A stretch of DNA of 50,767 bases from Actinomycetota bacterium. GTDB lineage: Bacteria; Actinomycetota; Acidimicrobiia; Acidimicrobiales; JAJPHE01. A program made the translations under genes and the position numbers. The stretch is taken from positions 1 to 50,767 of the forward strand of contig JAJPHE010000127.1 in the NCBI GenBank assembly GCA_021325435.1, read 5' to 3'. Shown piece after piece: positions 34,214 to 42,033 of this stretch; position 1 is the first letter of the stretch, and each line of letters begins with the position of its first letter. Under the pieces are notes generated by a model, which saw only the letters and a list, made by a program, of their open reading frames with translations, was not told where the DNA came from and searched no databases.

Positions 34214-34222
34214 GACCGAAGG

Positions 34223-35890
34223 CTACCCAGGGTCCACCCGGCGCGACCACAGGTCGCGGTCCTCGAACCAGGGTCGCAGCTCCAGGCGGGCCGGGGGCAG
34301 GTGGCCGTAGAGCAGCAGACCGTGCCCGGGCGGGATGCGCCGCAGGGCGTCGGCGGGGGCCAGCGGCCGGGTCGCCAACGACTCGGTGGTGGACAGCGCT
34401 CCGCCCGAGTCCTTGGTCACCGAGGAGGACGCCTCCTGGCCGTCGCCGACGAGGCCACTCAGCTGCTGCAACGTCACCGGGTCCGACACCCCCGACAGGA
34501 GGACCTTGGCCCGGTGGTTGTTGACCACCGAGGCGGCCCGAGCCCCGTAGCGGGCGGTGATCTGGGCCAGGTCCTGCCACACCGTCACCAGCTGGATCCC
34601 CTGACCGGCGCCGGTGGCGGCCAGCCCGTCGAGGTCCTCCAGCGGAGCGATCGAGGCCGCCTCGTCGAGCACCATGAGCAAGGGTGGGTCGAGGGCCCTG
34701 CCGGCGGAGTGGCGCTCGTACACGGCCGCCACGACCTGCTCGACCAGCGAGGTGAACAGCGGCCGGAGCCGGCGCTGCTCGTGCGACGGGGCGCACAGGT
34801 AGAGCGTGTGGGCGCCCCCGTCCAACAGGACGGCGGGGTCGATGCCGGGGCCGGCCGCGGCGGCGACCGCCGGATCGGCGAAAGGGTCGAGCACCGTCTC
34901 GGCGGTGGTGAAGACGGAGCTGCGCTGGCGGTCCTCGCGCCGCCAGCTGGCCTCGGCGGCGAGGATGGCCTGCTCGACGCCGGCCATGGCCAGGGCGGCG
35001 GCGGGCTCGTTGGTGTCCTGGCTGTCGACCCAGCGAACCACGTCGGACATGTCGCGCCCGGAGACCGCCGCCGCGAACAGCAGGGGCGCCAGCAGCTTGG
35101 CCGCGGTGGCATACCAGAACTCGGCGTCGGACGGACCGCCGGTCGACGAGCGGGCCGCTCCCACCATGGCCGCGGCCGTCCGGCGGGCGCCGGCCCAGGT
35201 GCCGGAGGCCGCCAGGGGCGACCAGCTGTCGGAGGGCAGCCCGGTGCAGCAGGTGGGGTCGTAGACCCAGACCTCACCGCACCGGCGCCGCCAGCCGATG
35301 GTGTCGCGCACCAGGTCCGTCTTCACGCTGGTGGCGAGGACGGGGCCGTCCCACTCGAGGATGGCCGGCACGGCAAAGCCGGTGGTCTTCATGGTCTGGG
35401 TCGGGCCCACGACCAACACCGACTGGCGGGGCTCGGCGGCGAGGAGACGCCGCCCGGACCGCCCGAGGACGAGGCGACCGTCGCCCGGCCGGCGCACGGC
35501 CAGGGCAGCAAGGTCGCGCCGTGACGCCCACCGGGCGGCTTCCGCGGCCCGGCCCACACCGGTCGCCAGCACGAAGCGCCACGGCCGTCGCCTGGTGGGA
35601 GCGGGCCGGGCGCCAGGTGGCGCGACCCGCCGACGTCGGATGGCCCGGCCGGCCGCCACGACCGCGGCGGCGGACAGCGCCAGGAGGGGGGCCAGCACCG
35701 GCCACCGCGGCTCCGCCAAGGAGGTGACCGTCCGTTCCCACCCGTGGGCGGCCAGGCCGGCGCGCCGGGCGAGCAGCACGGCGAGGGCGGCGGCCATGGC
35801 CAGCTCCTCGGTCTTCCAACCACCGCCGGCCGGGCGCCGACCGGCGCCACCGGCCCGCGGACCGGTCGGGTGGAACTGTCGGCGTCTCAT
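34223..35890 (-). CDS. VirD4/TraG-type coupling ATPase
   Basis: The protein is about 555 aa. After two N-terminal hydrophobic stretches (about 30-45 and 63-82) come Walker A VVGPTQTMKTTGFAVPAIL (GPTQTMKT 162-169) and Walker B LLMVLDEAASIAPLE. VTVWQDLAQITARYG is the TraG/VirD4 motif III region. Coupling proteins carry substrates to the type IV secretion channel. The Walker A has Met where Gly is usual. ATG 35890 overlaps the VirB4-like stop as ATGA. Confidence 0.88.
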   Translation of the reverse strand: MRRRQFHPTGPRAGGAGRRPAGGGWKTEELAMAAALAVLLARRAGLAAHGWERTVTSLAEPRWPVLAPLLALSAAAVVAAGRAIRRRRVAPPGARPAPTRRRPWRFVLATGVGRAAEAARWASRRDLAALAVRRPGDGRLVLGRSGRRLLAAEPRQSVLVVGPTQTMKTTGFAVPAILEWDGPVLATSVKTDLVRDTIGWRRRCGEVWVYDPTCCTGLPSDSWSPLAASGTWAGARRTAAAMVGAARSSTGGPSDAEFWYATAAKLLAPLLFAAAVSGRDMSDVVRWVDSQDTNEPAAALAMAGVEQAILAAEASWRREDRQRSSVFTTAETVLDPFADPAVAAAAGPGIDPAVLLDGGAHTLYLCAPSHEQRRLRPLFTSLVEQVVAAVYERHSAGRALDPPLLMVLDEAASIAPLEDLDGLAATGAGQGIQLVTVWQDLAQITARYGARAASVVNNHRAKVLLSGVSDPVTLQQLSGLVGDGQEASSSVTKDSGGALSTTESLATRPLAPADALRRIPPGHGLLLYGHLPPARLELRPWFEDRDLWSRRVDPG

Positions 35891-37140
35891 GCGCCGGTCA
35901 TGCGAGCGTCGGTGTCGACGATCGCCGCCTCGGCCTCGGAGAGCCGGTGCTCCACGAGGAACGAGCGCGGCCCCACCTTCCACAGCGCCACTCCGCGTCG
36001 TAGCCGTGAGAGCAGCTGCGCCTCTGCGTCTGACAGGCCGAGCAGGGGACGGCACGCCTCGGACTCGGCGGGCGACTGGGCGTACACGATCCGGGTCTCG
36101 GAGTCGGCCAGCAGCCCCTCGGCCAACAGGGCTTGCTCAGAGCCCGAGGGCCCGGCCGCTCGCAGGTCGGACAGCCGGTGGAGGACGGCCAGGTTGGCGA
36201 CACCCAGAGCCCGCGACAGCTTCCACGCGCTGCGCAGCCAACGGGCCACCCCTACGTCGGAGAGGATCGCCCACGCCTCGTCGACGACGAGGAGTCGGGG
36301 ATGGTCCCCCGAGCGTTCGAGGGCGGTCTGCACCCAGGCGGTGGCGCAGGTCATGAGCAGGCCCAGCGCCGGTGAGGTGTACACGGCGGAAAGGTCGATG
36401 ACGAGGAGCGAGGCGTCGAGTCGCAGCTGGGACGACGTGGGGCCGTCGAACATCCCCCGCAGGTCTCCCGACACCAGCCGGCGCAGCTCGAGGGCGACAT
36501 CGCGCCCGTCTGCCGCCAAGCCGTCGGTTGTGGTTCCCAGTTCGGCGGCGGGGCCCGGTGCGGGCGCCAGCAAGGCCTCCACCACCTGGGGCAACAGTGG
36601 GGCCCGGCCGGGCTGACGAGCCTCGGCCGCGGAGAGGGCCACGTCGAGGGCGGCCCGCTCGGCTGGGCGCAGCGGGCGGCCGAGCGACGACTCGGCCAGG
36701 GAGCCGAGCAGCGTCACCCGTCGGCGGGTCAGCTCGGGGCGGCCGCCATCGACCAGAGCCGGCGGGGGCCCGTCGAGCGGGTTGAGCCGCAGTCGTCCCC
36801 CGGGGGACAGGCGAAGCGGCTTGACCCCCCACGCCGCCGCCAGCGGGCCGTACTCGCCCTTCGGGTCCACCACCCACGCCTGGGCCCCGAACAGGGACAT
36901 CCGCCACAGGAGGGACTTGACCAGGGCGCTCTTGCCCCGGCCGATCTGGCCGAGGACCACGGCGTTGGGATTGGTCAGTGCTCCGCACGCGTACAGCCGG
37001 AAGGGGTCGTAACAGAACGCCCCACCGAGCAGATCACGGCCGATGTAGGGCGCCGGGCACGGCAGGGGCGGCTCGGCCACGAAGGGGAACAGGGCGCCGA
37101 CGTGAGCGGTGGTCGCCCGGTGGGCGGGCGGGGACCTCAC
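35887..37140 (-). CDS. VirB4/TraC-like secretion ATPase
   Basis: The protein is about 417 aa. It begins PFVAEPPLP, contains YDPFRLYACGALTNPNAVVLG followed by Walker A GQIGRGKSALVKS (64-76), DPKGEYGPLA, and Walker B HPRLLVVDEAWAIL, then VLHRLSDLRAAG. It covers only the ATPase half of a normal VirB4 (about 800 aa); the N-terminal half is probably supplied by the SCO6880-like gene before it. GTG 37140 overlaps that gene's stop as GTGA. Confidence 0.85.
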   Translation of the reverse strand: MRSPPAHRATTAHVGALFPFVAEPPLPCPAPYIGRDLLGGAFCYDPFRLYACGALTNPNAVVLGQIGRGKSALVKSLLWRMSLFGAQAWVVDPKGEYGPLAAAWGVKPLRLSPGGRLRLNPLDGPPPALVDGGRPELTRRRVTLLGSLAESSLGRPLRPAERAALDVALSAAEARQPGRAPLLPQVVEALLAPAPGPAAELGTTTDGLAADGRDVALELRRLVSGDLRGMFDGPTSSQLRLDASLLVIDLSAVYTSPALGLLMTCATAWVQTALERSGDHPRLLVVDEAWAILSDVGVARWLRSAWKLSRALGVANLAVLHRLSDLRAAGPSGSEQALLAEGLLADSETRIVYAQSPAESEACRPLLGLSDAEAQLLSRLRRGVALWKVGPRSFLVEHRLSEAEAAIVDTDARMTGA

Positions 37141-38576
37141 CCCAATCCCCGCCCCATGGGCAACGTGTAGGCGAAGGCCGCGTCCTGCTGCCCGTAGAGG
37201 CGGCGGAGCTGCAGGCGGGCCTGGCCGGCCGCATGCTCCACCTCGGAACAACAGGACTCGAGCTGTTCGATCCCCGGGGCCGAGACGGTGACGTACCCGG
37301 AGAAGCGGTAGTCGGCGTGCCCGTCGGCCAGCTCGACCTCGCGGTCGGCGATGCCTGACTGCTGGCGCTGGCGCCGGGCGGTGGCAAGGAAGCCGCCCCT
37401 GCGACGGAGCTCGTCGTCGGCGACGCCGGCGGTGCGGGCCGCCTCGACCTCGCGGGTCGCCCGCCTCGGTGGGACCGGCTCGAGGATGGCGGCCACGGTG
37501 CGCACTCCGGACCCGAGGAGCAGCAACGGCGTGAGGAAGTCCGGTCCCACGTCGGCACGGGGCCACTCCGCCACCCAGTAGGTGACGTGCCACCACGCGT
37601 CGGTGCGCAGCCAGCCCCACGACGCCTCGGTGGCCGACGGCCACGGCGACCGGTACTGATGGCGCGAGCGACCGAAGCCGACGGCCATGGCGGCCCCCAG
37701 AGCCGTCGGGCCGAGCGGCCCGTCGACGGCTATGCCCGCGCCCCGGAGGTTGGACTCGAGGGTCAGCAGCTCGCGCTCCAGGCCGACCGGCTCGGTGGCG
37801 TCGCGGCACTGGCGGCTCCGCCGGTGTCGCGGCCTTCGGACGGTGAGGCCGACGAGGACCTCGTGGACGGGCGCGTCCGAGCCCTCGCGGCGGACCAGCT
37901 CGGCGTAGGAGCTGGCACCGGCACCATCGGCGCGCGGCAGCTCGAGCACGACCTCCTCGCTCGGCGGCAGGACCCGTTCGATCCACTGGATGCGGTGTAC
38001 CGGCGAGCCGTCTCGGGCCAGACCGGCCAGCACCGCCGCCCACCCCCCGACCCGCTGGTCCTTCTCCGTCCGGTCGAGCAGGGCGAATCCGCCACCCCTG
38101 ACCGACAGGACCGCCGTGGCCGTGCCCGAGCTGCGGTCGTCCACCACCCCGATCGCTCGCTGAGTCGAAGGGTCGAAGACCTCGCCCAGCCGGCAGCCCG
38201 ACATCAGGCGGGGCGGGCGGACCTGCTCGCCTCCAGAGCTCTCTCGCCGGACCGGGTAGATGCCCAGCGAAGCGGCGTCGGTGACCCACCGGCGGCGGGC
38301 CGTCCCCCTCAGAGCTGCCCAGCGGATCACCACCGGCACCCACTCGTCGACACCACGACCACCCACGCTCACCAGGGCGCCGGCGACTCCGGCGACCAGC
38401 AACGTGGCGGCGGCCACCGTGCCCGGTCCGGACGGGGCCAACCGCAGGACCAGCACCGCCCCGACCAGGCCGACACCCACCGACGCCACTTGACCGGTGG
38501 TCAGCCCGGCCACCATGCCCCTGCGCTCCAGCGGCCCGAACCGGTAGGTCCGGTTCGGGCCTTCGGTCTCAGGCAT
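37137..38576 (-). CDS. SCO6880-like T4SS protein (VirB3/PrgI-like plus VirB4 N-domain-like)
   Basis: The protein is about 479 aa. Two N-terminal helices (about 24-42 and 52-69) recall PrgI/VirB3. The rest is soluble with no Walker motif, and carries ALLDRTEKDQRVGGWAAVL and a C-terminal LESCCSEVEHAAGQARLQL. It resembles the SCO6880 family of Streptomyces chromosomes and conjugative elements (from memory). It probably docks the VirB4 ATPase to the membrane. ATG 38576 overlaps the TrbL-like gene by 8 bases; a GTG at 38579 is the alternative. Confidence 0.75.
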   Translation of the reverse strand: MPETEGPNRTYRFGPLERRGMVAGLTTGQVASVGVGLVGAVLVLRLAPSGPGTVAAATLLVAGVAGALVSVGGRGVDEWVPVVIRWAALRGTARRRWVTDAASLGIYPVRRESSGGEQVRPPRLMSGCRLGEVFDPSTQRAIGVVDDRSSGTATAVLSVRGGGFALLDRTEKDQRVGGWAAVLAGLARDGSPVHRIQWIERVLPPSEEVVLELPRADGAGASSYAELVRREGSDAPVHEVLVGLTVRRPRHRRSRQCRDATEPVGLERELLTLESNLRGAGIAVDGPLGPTALGAAMAVGFGRSRHQYRSPWPSATEASWGWLRTDAWWHVTYWVAEWPRADVGPDFLTPLLLLGSGVRTVAAILEPVPPRRATREVEAARTAGVADDELRRRGGFLATARRQRQQSGIADREVELADGHADYRFSGYVTVSAPGIEQLESCCSEVEHAAGQARLQLRRLYGQQDAAFAYTLPMGRGLG

Positions 38577-39684
38577 CACCGGATGGGGGGCGAGGGTCGG
38601 GGCCGGCCACTCCGGAGTCGGAGTCGGTGTCGGTCGGGCGTCGGCCGTGCATGGCGGCGAGGAGATCGTCGACGCCCCCGGAGACATCACCGGCGCGGTA
38701 CTTGATGCTCTCGCCGGCGGCGGCGGCGCCGGTCGGGCCGGACGGCGAAGCACCCGCTCCTGCCCTCGCCAACAGCCACTGGGCGCCCCCGACCGTCGAC
38801 GACGGGGCCGCCACCGCCCGGCGGCTCAGGCCCTCGAGATGGGACGCCACACCGACCTCGGCGATCGGGATCAGCCGAAGCAGGGCGTAGGGAGCGAAGG
38901 TGGCCAAGAGCAGGAGAGCGACCCCGCCGATCACCGAGGCGAACCCGGCGCCGCTGCCGAGGGCTCCGACGGCCAGGCCCAGGGTGGCCACCACCACCAG
39001 CTTCGACAGCACCAGGGCAGCGATGACCTCGGCCAGGCGCCGGGCCCAGCGCGACAGCGCCGGCCAGGTCAAGGTGGCCAGCGCCAAGGGGAGGAACAAA
39101 ACCGCCACGTAGATGGCGGCCGCCCGGAGCACCAGCTCCAGCCACAGCATGAGCCCCCCGGCGGCCACGATCAGGGCCACGATGAAGGAAACGAACACCG
39201 GGACGGCAGGATCTCCGCCGCCTGCCGCGGCCACCGTGGCCAGTCCCTTGCCGAGATTGGCCAGAACGCCCGGGCCGGGGTGACCGGCGTCAAGGACGGC
39301 CGCGCACATCGAGTCGACCACGGCGAGCGACAGCTGGACCACCTGGACGGCCACAACCGTCAACACCACAGCCAACGGAAGCTGAACGGCCACCGCCCGC
39401 ACCATGAGCGACGGCTCCTGCCGGACCACGGCGTGGATGACGCACAGAAGCAGCAGGGGCAGGACCGTGGCCGCCGCCACTGCCACCATGGCCCGGTAGT
39501 GCTCGGCGAACCAGCGGGCGTCGAGGCGGGGGGTCGTCGACGACTGGACCAGCGAGCCCACCTGGCCCACCAGCCACACGGCTCCGTCGGAGACCCACTT
39601 GGCCACCCCACTCAGGAGCTGGCTGATGCCGAAGGAGGCCAGGCCCCCGGTCACCGCCCCCACGCCGGGCGGGCCGACGCTCAA
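38569..39684 (-). CDS. TrbL/VirB6-like polytopic membrane protein
   Basis: The protein is 371 aa with about seven transmembrane segments between residues 60 and 265, including MLWLELVLRAAAIYVAVLFLPL, the typical TrbL/VirB6 core (quoted as two adjoining parts, MLWLELVLRAAAIY and VAVLFLPLALATLTW). The C-terminal 90 residues are a disordered Ala/Gly/Pro/Asp tail. VirB6 proteins line the inner-membrane channel. The start is TTG 39684 in a TTGA overlap with the pilin-like gene. Confidence 0.75.
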   Translation of the reverse strand: MSVGPPGVGAVTGGLASFGISQLLSGVAKWVSDGAVWLVGQVGSLVQSSTTPRLDARWFAEHYRAMVAVAAATVLPLLLLCVIHAVVRQEPSLMVRAVAVQLPLAVVLTVVAVQVVQLSLAVVDSMCAAVLDAGHPGPGVLANLGKGLATVAAAGGGDPAVPVFVSFIVALIVAAGGLMLWLELVLRAAAIYVAVLFLPLALATLTWPALSRWARRLAEVIAALVLSKLVVVATLGLAVGALGSGAGFASVIGGVALLLLATFAPYALLRLIPIAEVGVASHLEGLSRRAVAAPSSTVGGAQWLLARAGAGASPSGPTGAAAAGESIKYRAGDVSGGVDDLLAAMHGRRPTDTDSDSGVAGPDPRPPSGDA

Positions 39685-39962
39685 CTGCCGTGGCCGAGCT
39701 TGAAGAAGGTGTTGACGATCAACGGGGCCGCCCCGACCAGGAGGGCGGCCAGCCCCGACACGACCACCGCCCGCCGGCCGGCGATGGACTGCTGATAGTT
39801 CTGCGAGTGGGAGCCGAGGGCCCAGGCCGCCGCCCCGACCAGCAGCCCGATCAACGCCAGCATCAGGGCCCAGCCAGCGATTCCGTCGGTCAGCTTCTGC
39901 AGCAGCGCTCCGCCGGGCAGAGCGTTCGTCGCCATCGGGTTCACGGTGACGTCAGCGAGCAT
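39681..39962 (-). CDS. Small two-helix pilin-like protein (VirB2/TrbC-like, DUF6112-type)
   Basis: The protein is 93 aa with two hydrophobic helices (GWALMLALIGLLVGAAAWAL and AVVVSGLAALLVGAAPLIV) separated by a short polar loop, SHSQNYQQSIAGRR. That is the VirB2/TrbC pilin layout. It has no long signal peptide. It is the first gene of the operon: ATG 39962 is preceded by GGAGGAGGAGAAG, an unusually strong ribosome site that would give it high expression, as expected for a pilin. Confidence 0.65.
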   Translation of the reverse strand: MLADVTVNPMATNALPGGALLQKLTDGIAGWALMLALIGLLVGAAAWALGSHSQNYQQSIAGRRAVVVSGLAALLVGAAPLIVNTFFKLGHGS

Positions 39963-40016
39963 CTCTTCTTCTCCTCCTCCGGGCTCTGGCCCGGGTCCTC
40001 TCTCGTACCCGTGGTC

Positions 40017-40045
40017 ACCTTACTGTCTCTTTCGTGTTATTTCAA
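40017..40045 (-). promoter_or_regulatory. Promoter of the type IV secretion-like operon
   Basis: On the minus strand TTGAAA (40045-40040) and TAAGGT (40022-40017) are separated by exactly 17 bases, in an AT-rich patch that stands out in this genome. The transcript would start near 40010, about 48 bases before the pilin-like ATG. Confidence 0.6.
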
Positions 40046-40062
40046 TATGTTTCATTGTCTGT

Positions 40063-40081
40063 CGGTGGGAGGGTCCCACCG
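40063..40081. promoter_or_regulatory. Perfect palindrome upstream of the sensor-kinase gene
   Basis: CGGTGGGA and TCCCACCG are perfect eight-base arms around GGG. It lies 30 bases before the kinase start and 18 bases beyond the -35 of the divergent secretion operon. It could be an operator shared by both or an RNA hairpin in the kinase leader. Confidence 0.45.
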
Positions 40082-40111
40082 GAAGGCGGTAGGCGGGCAC
40101 AGAGTGGTGAC

Positions 40112-41566
40112 ATGACGACGCCGCTGCCCAGCTCAGCCGAGGTCCCCTATGTCGCCGGCGCCGCCTGCTCGGCGGCATTAGCAGTGGCCTCCCTCGTCTA
40201 CGCCTTCCGAGAGCGCAGAAGCCTCCGCCGCCGGATCGGCTCTCTGATCGTGCGGCTCTCCGAGGCCTCGGCTACCCCGGAGGGCGGCCTCGAGTCCCTG
40301 CTCTCCCAGCTGGAACGGGCGTCTGACTCCGCCCTCGAGCGATCGGCTGACGCCGAGGGGGCGGTGGCGAGGATGGCCGGTGCTCTCGACGAGCTCGACG
40401 CCGGCGTCCTGGTGACCGACGAGGCCGGCCGCCTCGTTTTCCGCAACCTGCGGGCGGCGGCCATGCTCGCTGGCGGCCGCGAGGGCGACGCCATCGTCGG
40501 CCGCGCCGTGGTCGAGGCCCTGGCCAACGTCGGAGAGGGGACGCCGGTCGAGCGGTACGTCGACCTCTACGGGCCGCCCCGTCGCAACGTCGTCGTCCGG
40601 GCCACCACGCTCGACGACGGGCGCCGACCGCTGGGCGCCGCCGCCGTGGTCGAGGACCTGACCCGGCTGCGCCGCCTGGAGGAGTCGGGCCGCGACCTGG
40701 TCGCCAACGCCGCCGAGCGGCTCCAGTCCCCGGTCGCCGCCCTGGTCGGGGTGGCCGAGCTTCTGGCGGAGGAGGCGGACCCGGCGGTGACGGGTCGAGT
40801 GGCGCCGCACCTCGCCCACCACGCTGGCCGCATCGCCGAGGCGGTGCAGGACCTCGTCGAGCTGGGGCGAGCCGACCTCGAAGCGAGGCCAGCCCGGGCG
40901 GCCACGGCCGTGTCGACGATCGTCACCGACGCCGTCGCCCTGGCCGCTCCGGTGGCCGAGGCCCGGTCGGTCCGCCTGCACCTGGACCACCTCGACCCCG
41001 CCCTGTTCGTGGTGGCCGATCGGCGCCAGCTGGTGGCCGCCCTGTTCAATGTGGTGGAGAACGCCATCAAGTGGTCCTCCGCCGGCCAGCCCGTCCGCGT
41101 CCGGGCCGTAAGTGCCGGGCGCGACGTGGAGATGGTTGTCCAGGACGAAGGCATCGGCATACCGGGGCGCGATGTCGAACGGGTCTTCGAGCGATTCTTC
41201 CGCGGCGGCGCGGTCACCGACCCCCGCCACGGCGCCGGCCTCGGGCTGTCCATCACCCGCCAGGTGGCGGAGAACCACGGCGGCAGCGTGCTGGTGCACT
41301 CCCGCGAAGGCGAGGGGTCCACCTTCGTGCTTCGCCTGCCGCTGTCCCCTGAGGTTCTCGTCACGCCGACACCGGCGGTTCCGGCTCTGCTCGGCCGGAT
41401 CACGTCTGTCGGTGGTCCGGCCGAGGACCCGGGCGCCGACGCCGATACCGGCGAGATCATCGTCGTCAACGACACCAGTGCCGCGCCCGAGGTCACTCCG
41501 GCGCCGGAGGACCCCTACCTCAGCGGGCCGCCCACCAACGGGGTCGGCCTGCCGGCCGGCGTCTGA
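40112..41566 (+). CDS. SenX3-like sensor kinase homologue lacking the phospho-acceptor His
   Basis: The protein is about 484 aa: one N-terminal transmembrane helix, a PAS-like domain (about 90-180; LDELDAGVLVTDEAGRLVF), a HisKA-like helix, and an intact HATPase (NVVENAIKWS, DEGIGIP, FERFFRGG, GAGLGLSITRQV). In the HisKA-like helix the expected SHELKTP is AERLQSP, with E202 where His should be. ATP binding is kept but normal autophosphorylation is not possible. A 60-residue acidic tail follows. No response regulator gene is adjacent; fur follows after 22 bases. Confidence 0.85.
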   Translation: MTTPLPSSAEVPYVAGAACSAALAVASLVYAFRERRSLRRRIGSLIVRLSEASATPEGGLESLLSQLERASDSALERSADAEGAVARMAGALDELDAGVLVTDEAGRLVFRNLRAAAMLAGGREGDAIVGRAVVEALANVGEGTPVERYVDLYGPPRRNVVVRATTLDDGRRPLGAAAVVEDLTRLRRLEESGRDLVANAAERLQSPVAALVGVAELLAEEADPAVTGRVAPHLAHHAGRIAEAVQDLVELGRADLEARPARAATAVSTIVTDAVALAAPVAEARSVRLHLDHLDPALFVVADRRQLVAALFNVVENAIKWSSAGQPVRVRAVSAGRDVEMVVQDEGIGIPGRDVERVFERFFRGGAVTDPRHGAGLGLSITRQVAENHGGSVLVHSREGEGSTFVLRLPLSPEVLVTPTPAVPALLGRITSVGGPAEDPGADADTGEIIVVNDTSAAPEVTPAPEDPYLSGPPTNGVGLPAGV

Positions 41567-41588
41567 CCGGGCTTAGGCTCGGGCGTCG

Positions 41589-42014
41589 ATGGACGCGGCG
41601 CGGGTCGCCAGGTTGATTGCCGAGCTCCGGTCTCGGGGCGCCCGCGTCACCGGCGCCCGCCGCGCCCTCCTTCAAGCCATGGTGGACGCCGATGGTCACG
41701 TGACCGCCGAGGACATCGCTCGCCGGGTCGAGGCGGCCCATCCTGACGTGCACCTCTCCACCATCTACCGCACCCTGGACGCCCTGGAGAACCTGGGCCT
41801 CGTCGACCACGTTCACCTGGGCCACGGCCGGGCCGTCTACCACCTCTCCGACGACCCCCATCAGCACCTGGTGTGCGAACAGTGCGGCGCGGTCGTCGAG
41901 GTGCCCGACGCCACCTTCGCCCAGCTGAAGGCTTCGCTCCTGGAGGATTACGGCTTCGCCATCCGGCCCAACCACTTCGCCGTCATCGGGCGCTGCGCCG
42001 CCTGCACGACGTGA
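41589..42014 (+). CDS. Fur family metal-responsive regulator
   Basis: The protein is 141 aa. The winged helix includes ARVTGARRALLQAMV and DVHLSTIYRTLDALENLG. The dimer/metal domain has DDPHQHLVCEQCG with the HxH and CxxC ligands, and CAAC at the C-terminus for the structural zinc. It could be Fur, Zur or a peroxide sensor; the ligand set does not decide. ATG 41589 follows the kinase homologue by 22 bases. Confidence 0.9.
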   Translation: MDAARVARLIAELRSRGARVTGARRALLQAMVDADGHVTAEDIARRVEAAHPDVHLSTIYRTLDALENLGLVDHVHLGHGRAVYHLSDDPHQHLVCEQCGAVVEVPDATFAQLKASLLEDYGFAIRPNHFAVIGRCAACTT

Positions 42015-42030
42015 GGTCGGCGCCGACCTC
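42013..42030. terminator. Perfect palindrome between convergent fur and serS
   Basis: GAGGTCGGCGCCGACCTC is an 18-base perfect palindrome that begins inside the fur stop codon and ends 4 bases before the serS stop. As RNA it makes a seven-pair stem with a GCGC loop on either strand. It is well placed as a bidirectional terminator, although the T run after it is weak. Confidence 0.6.
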
Positions 42031-42033
42031 TGT

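Noticed and set aside
32498-39962. Complete integrative conjugative element
   Set aside because: No relaxase, integrase, replication gene or flanking direct repeat is visible; kept only as a type IV secretion-like operon.
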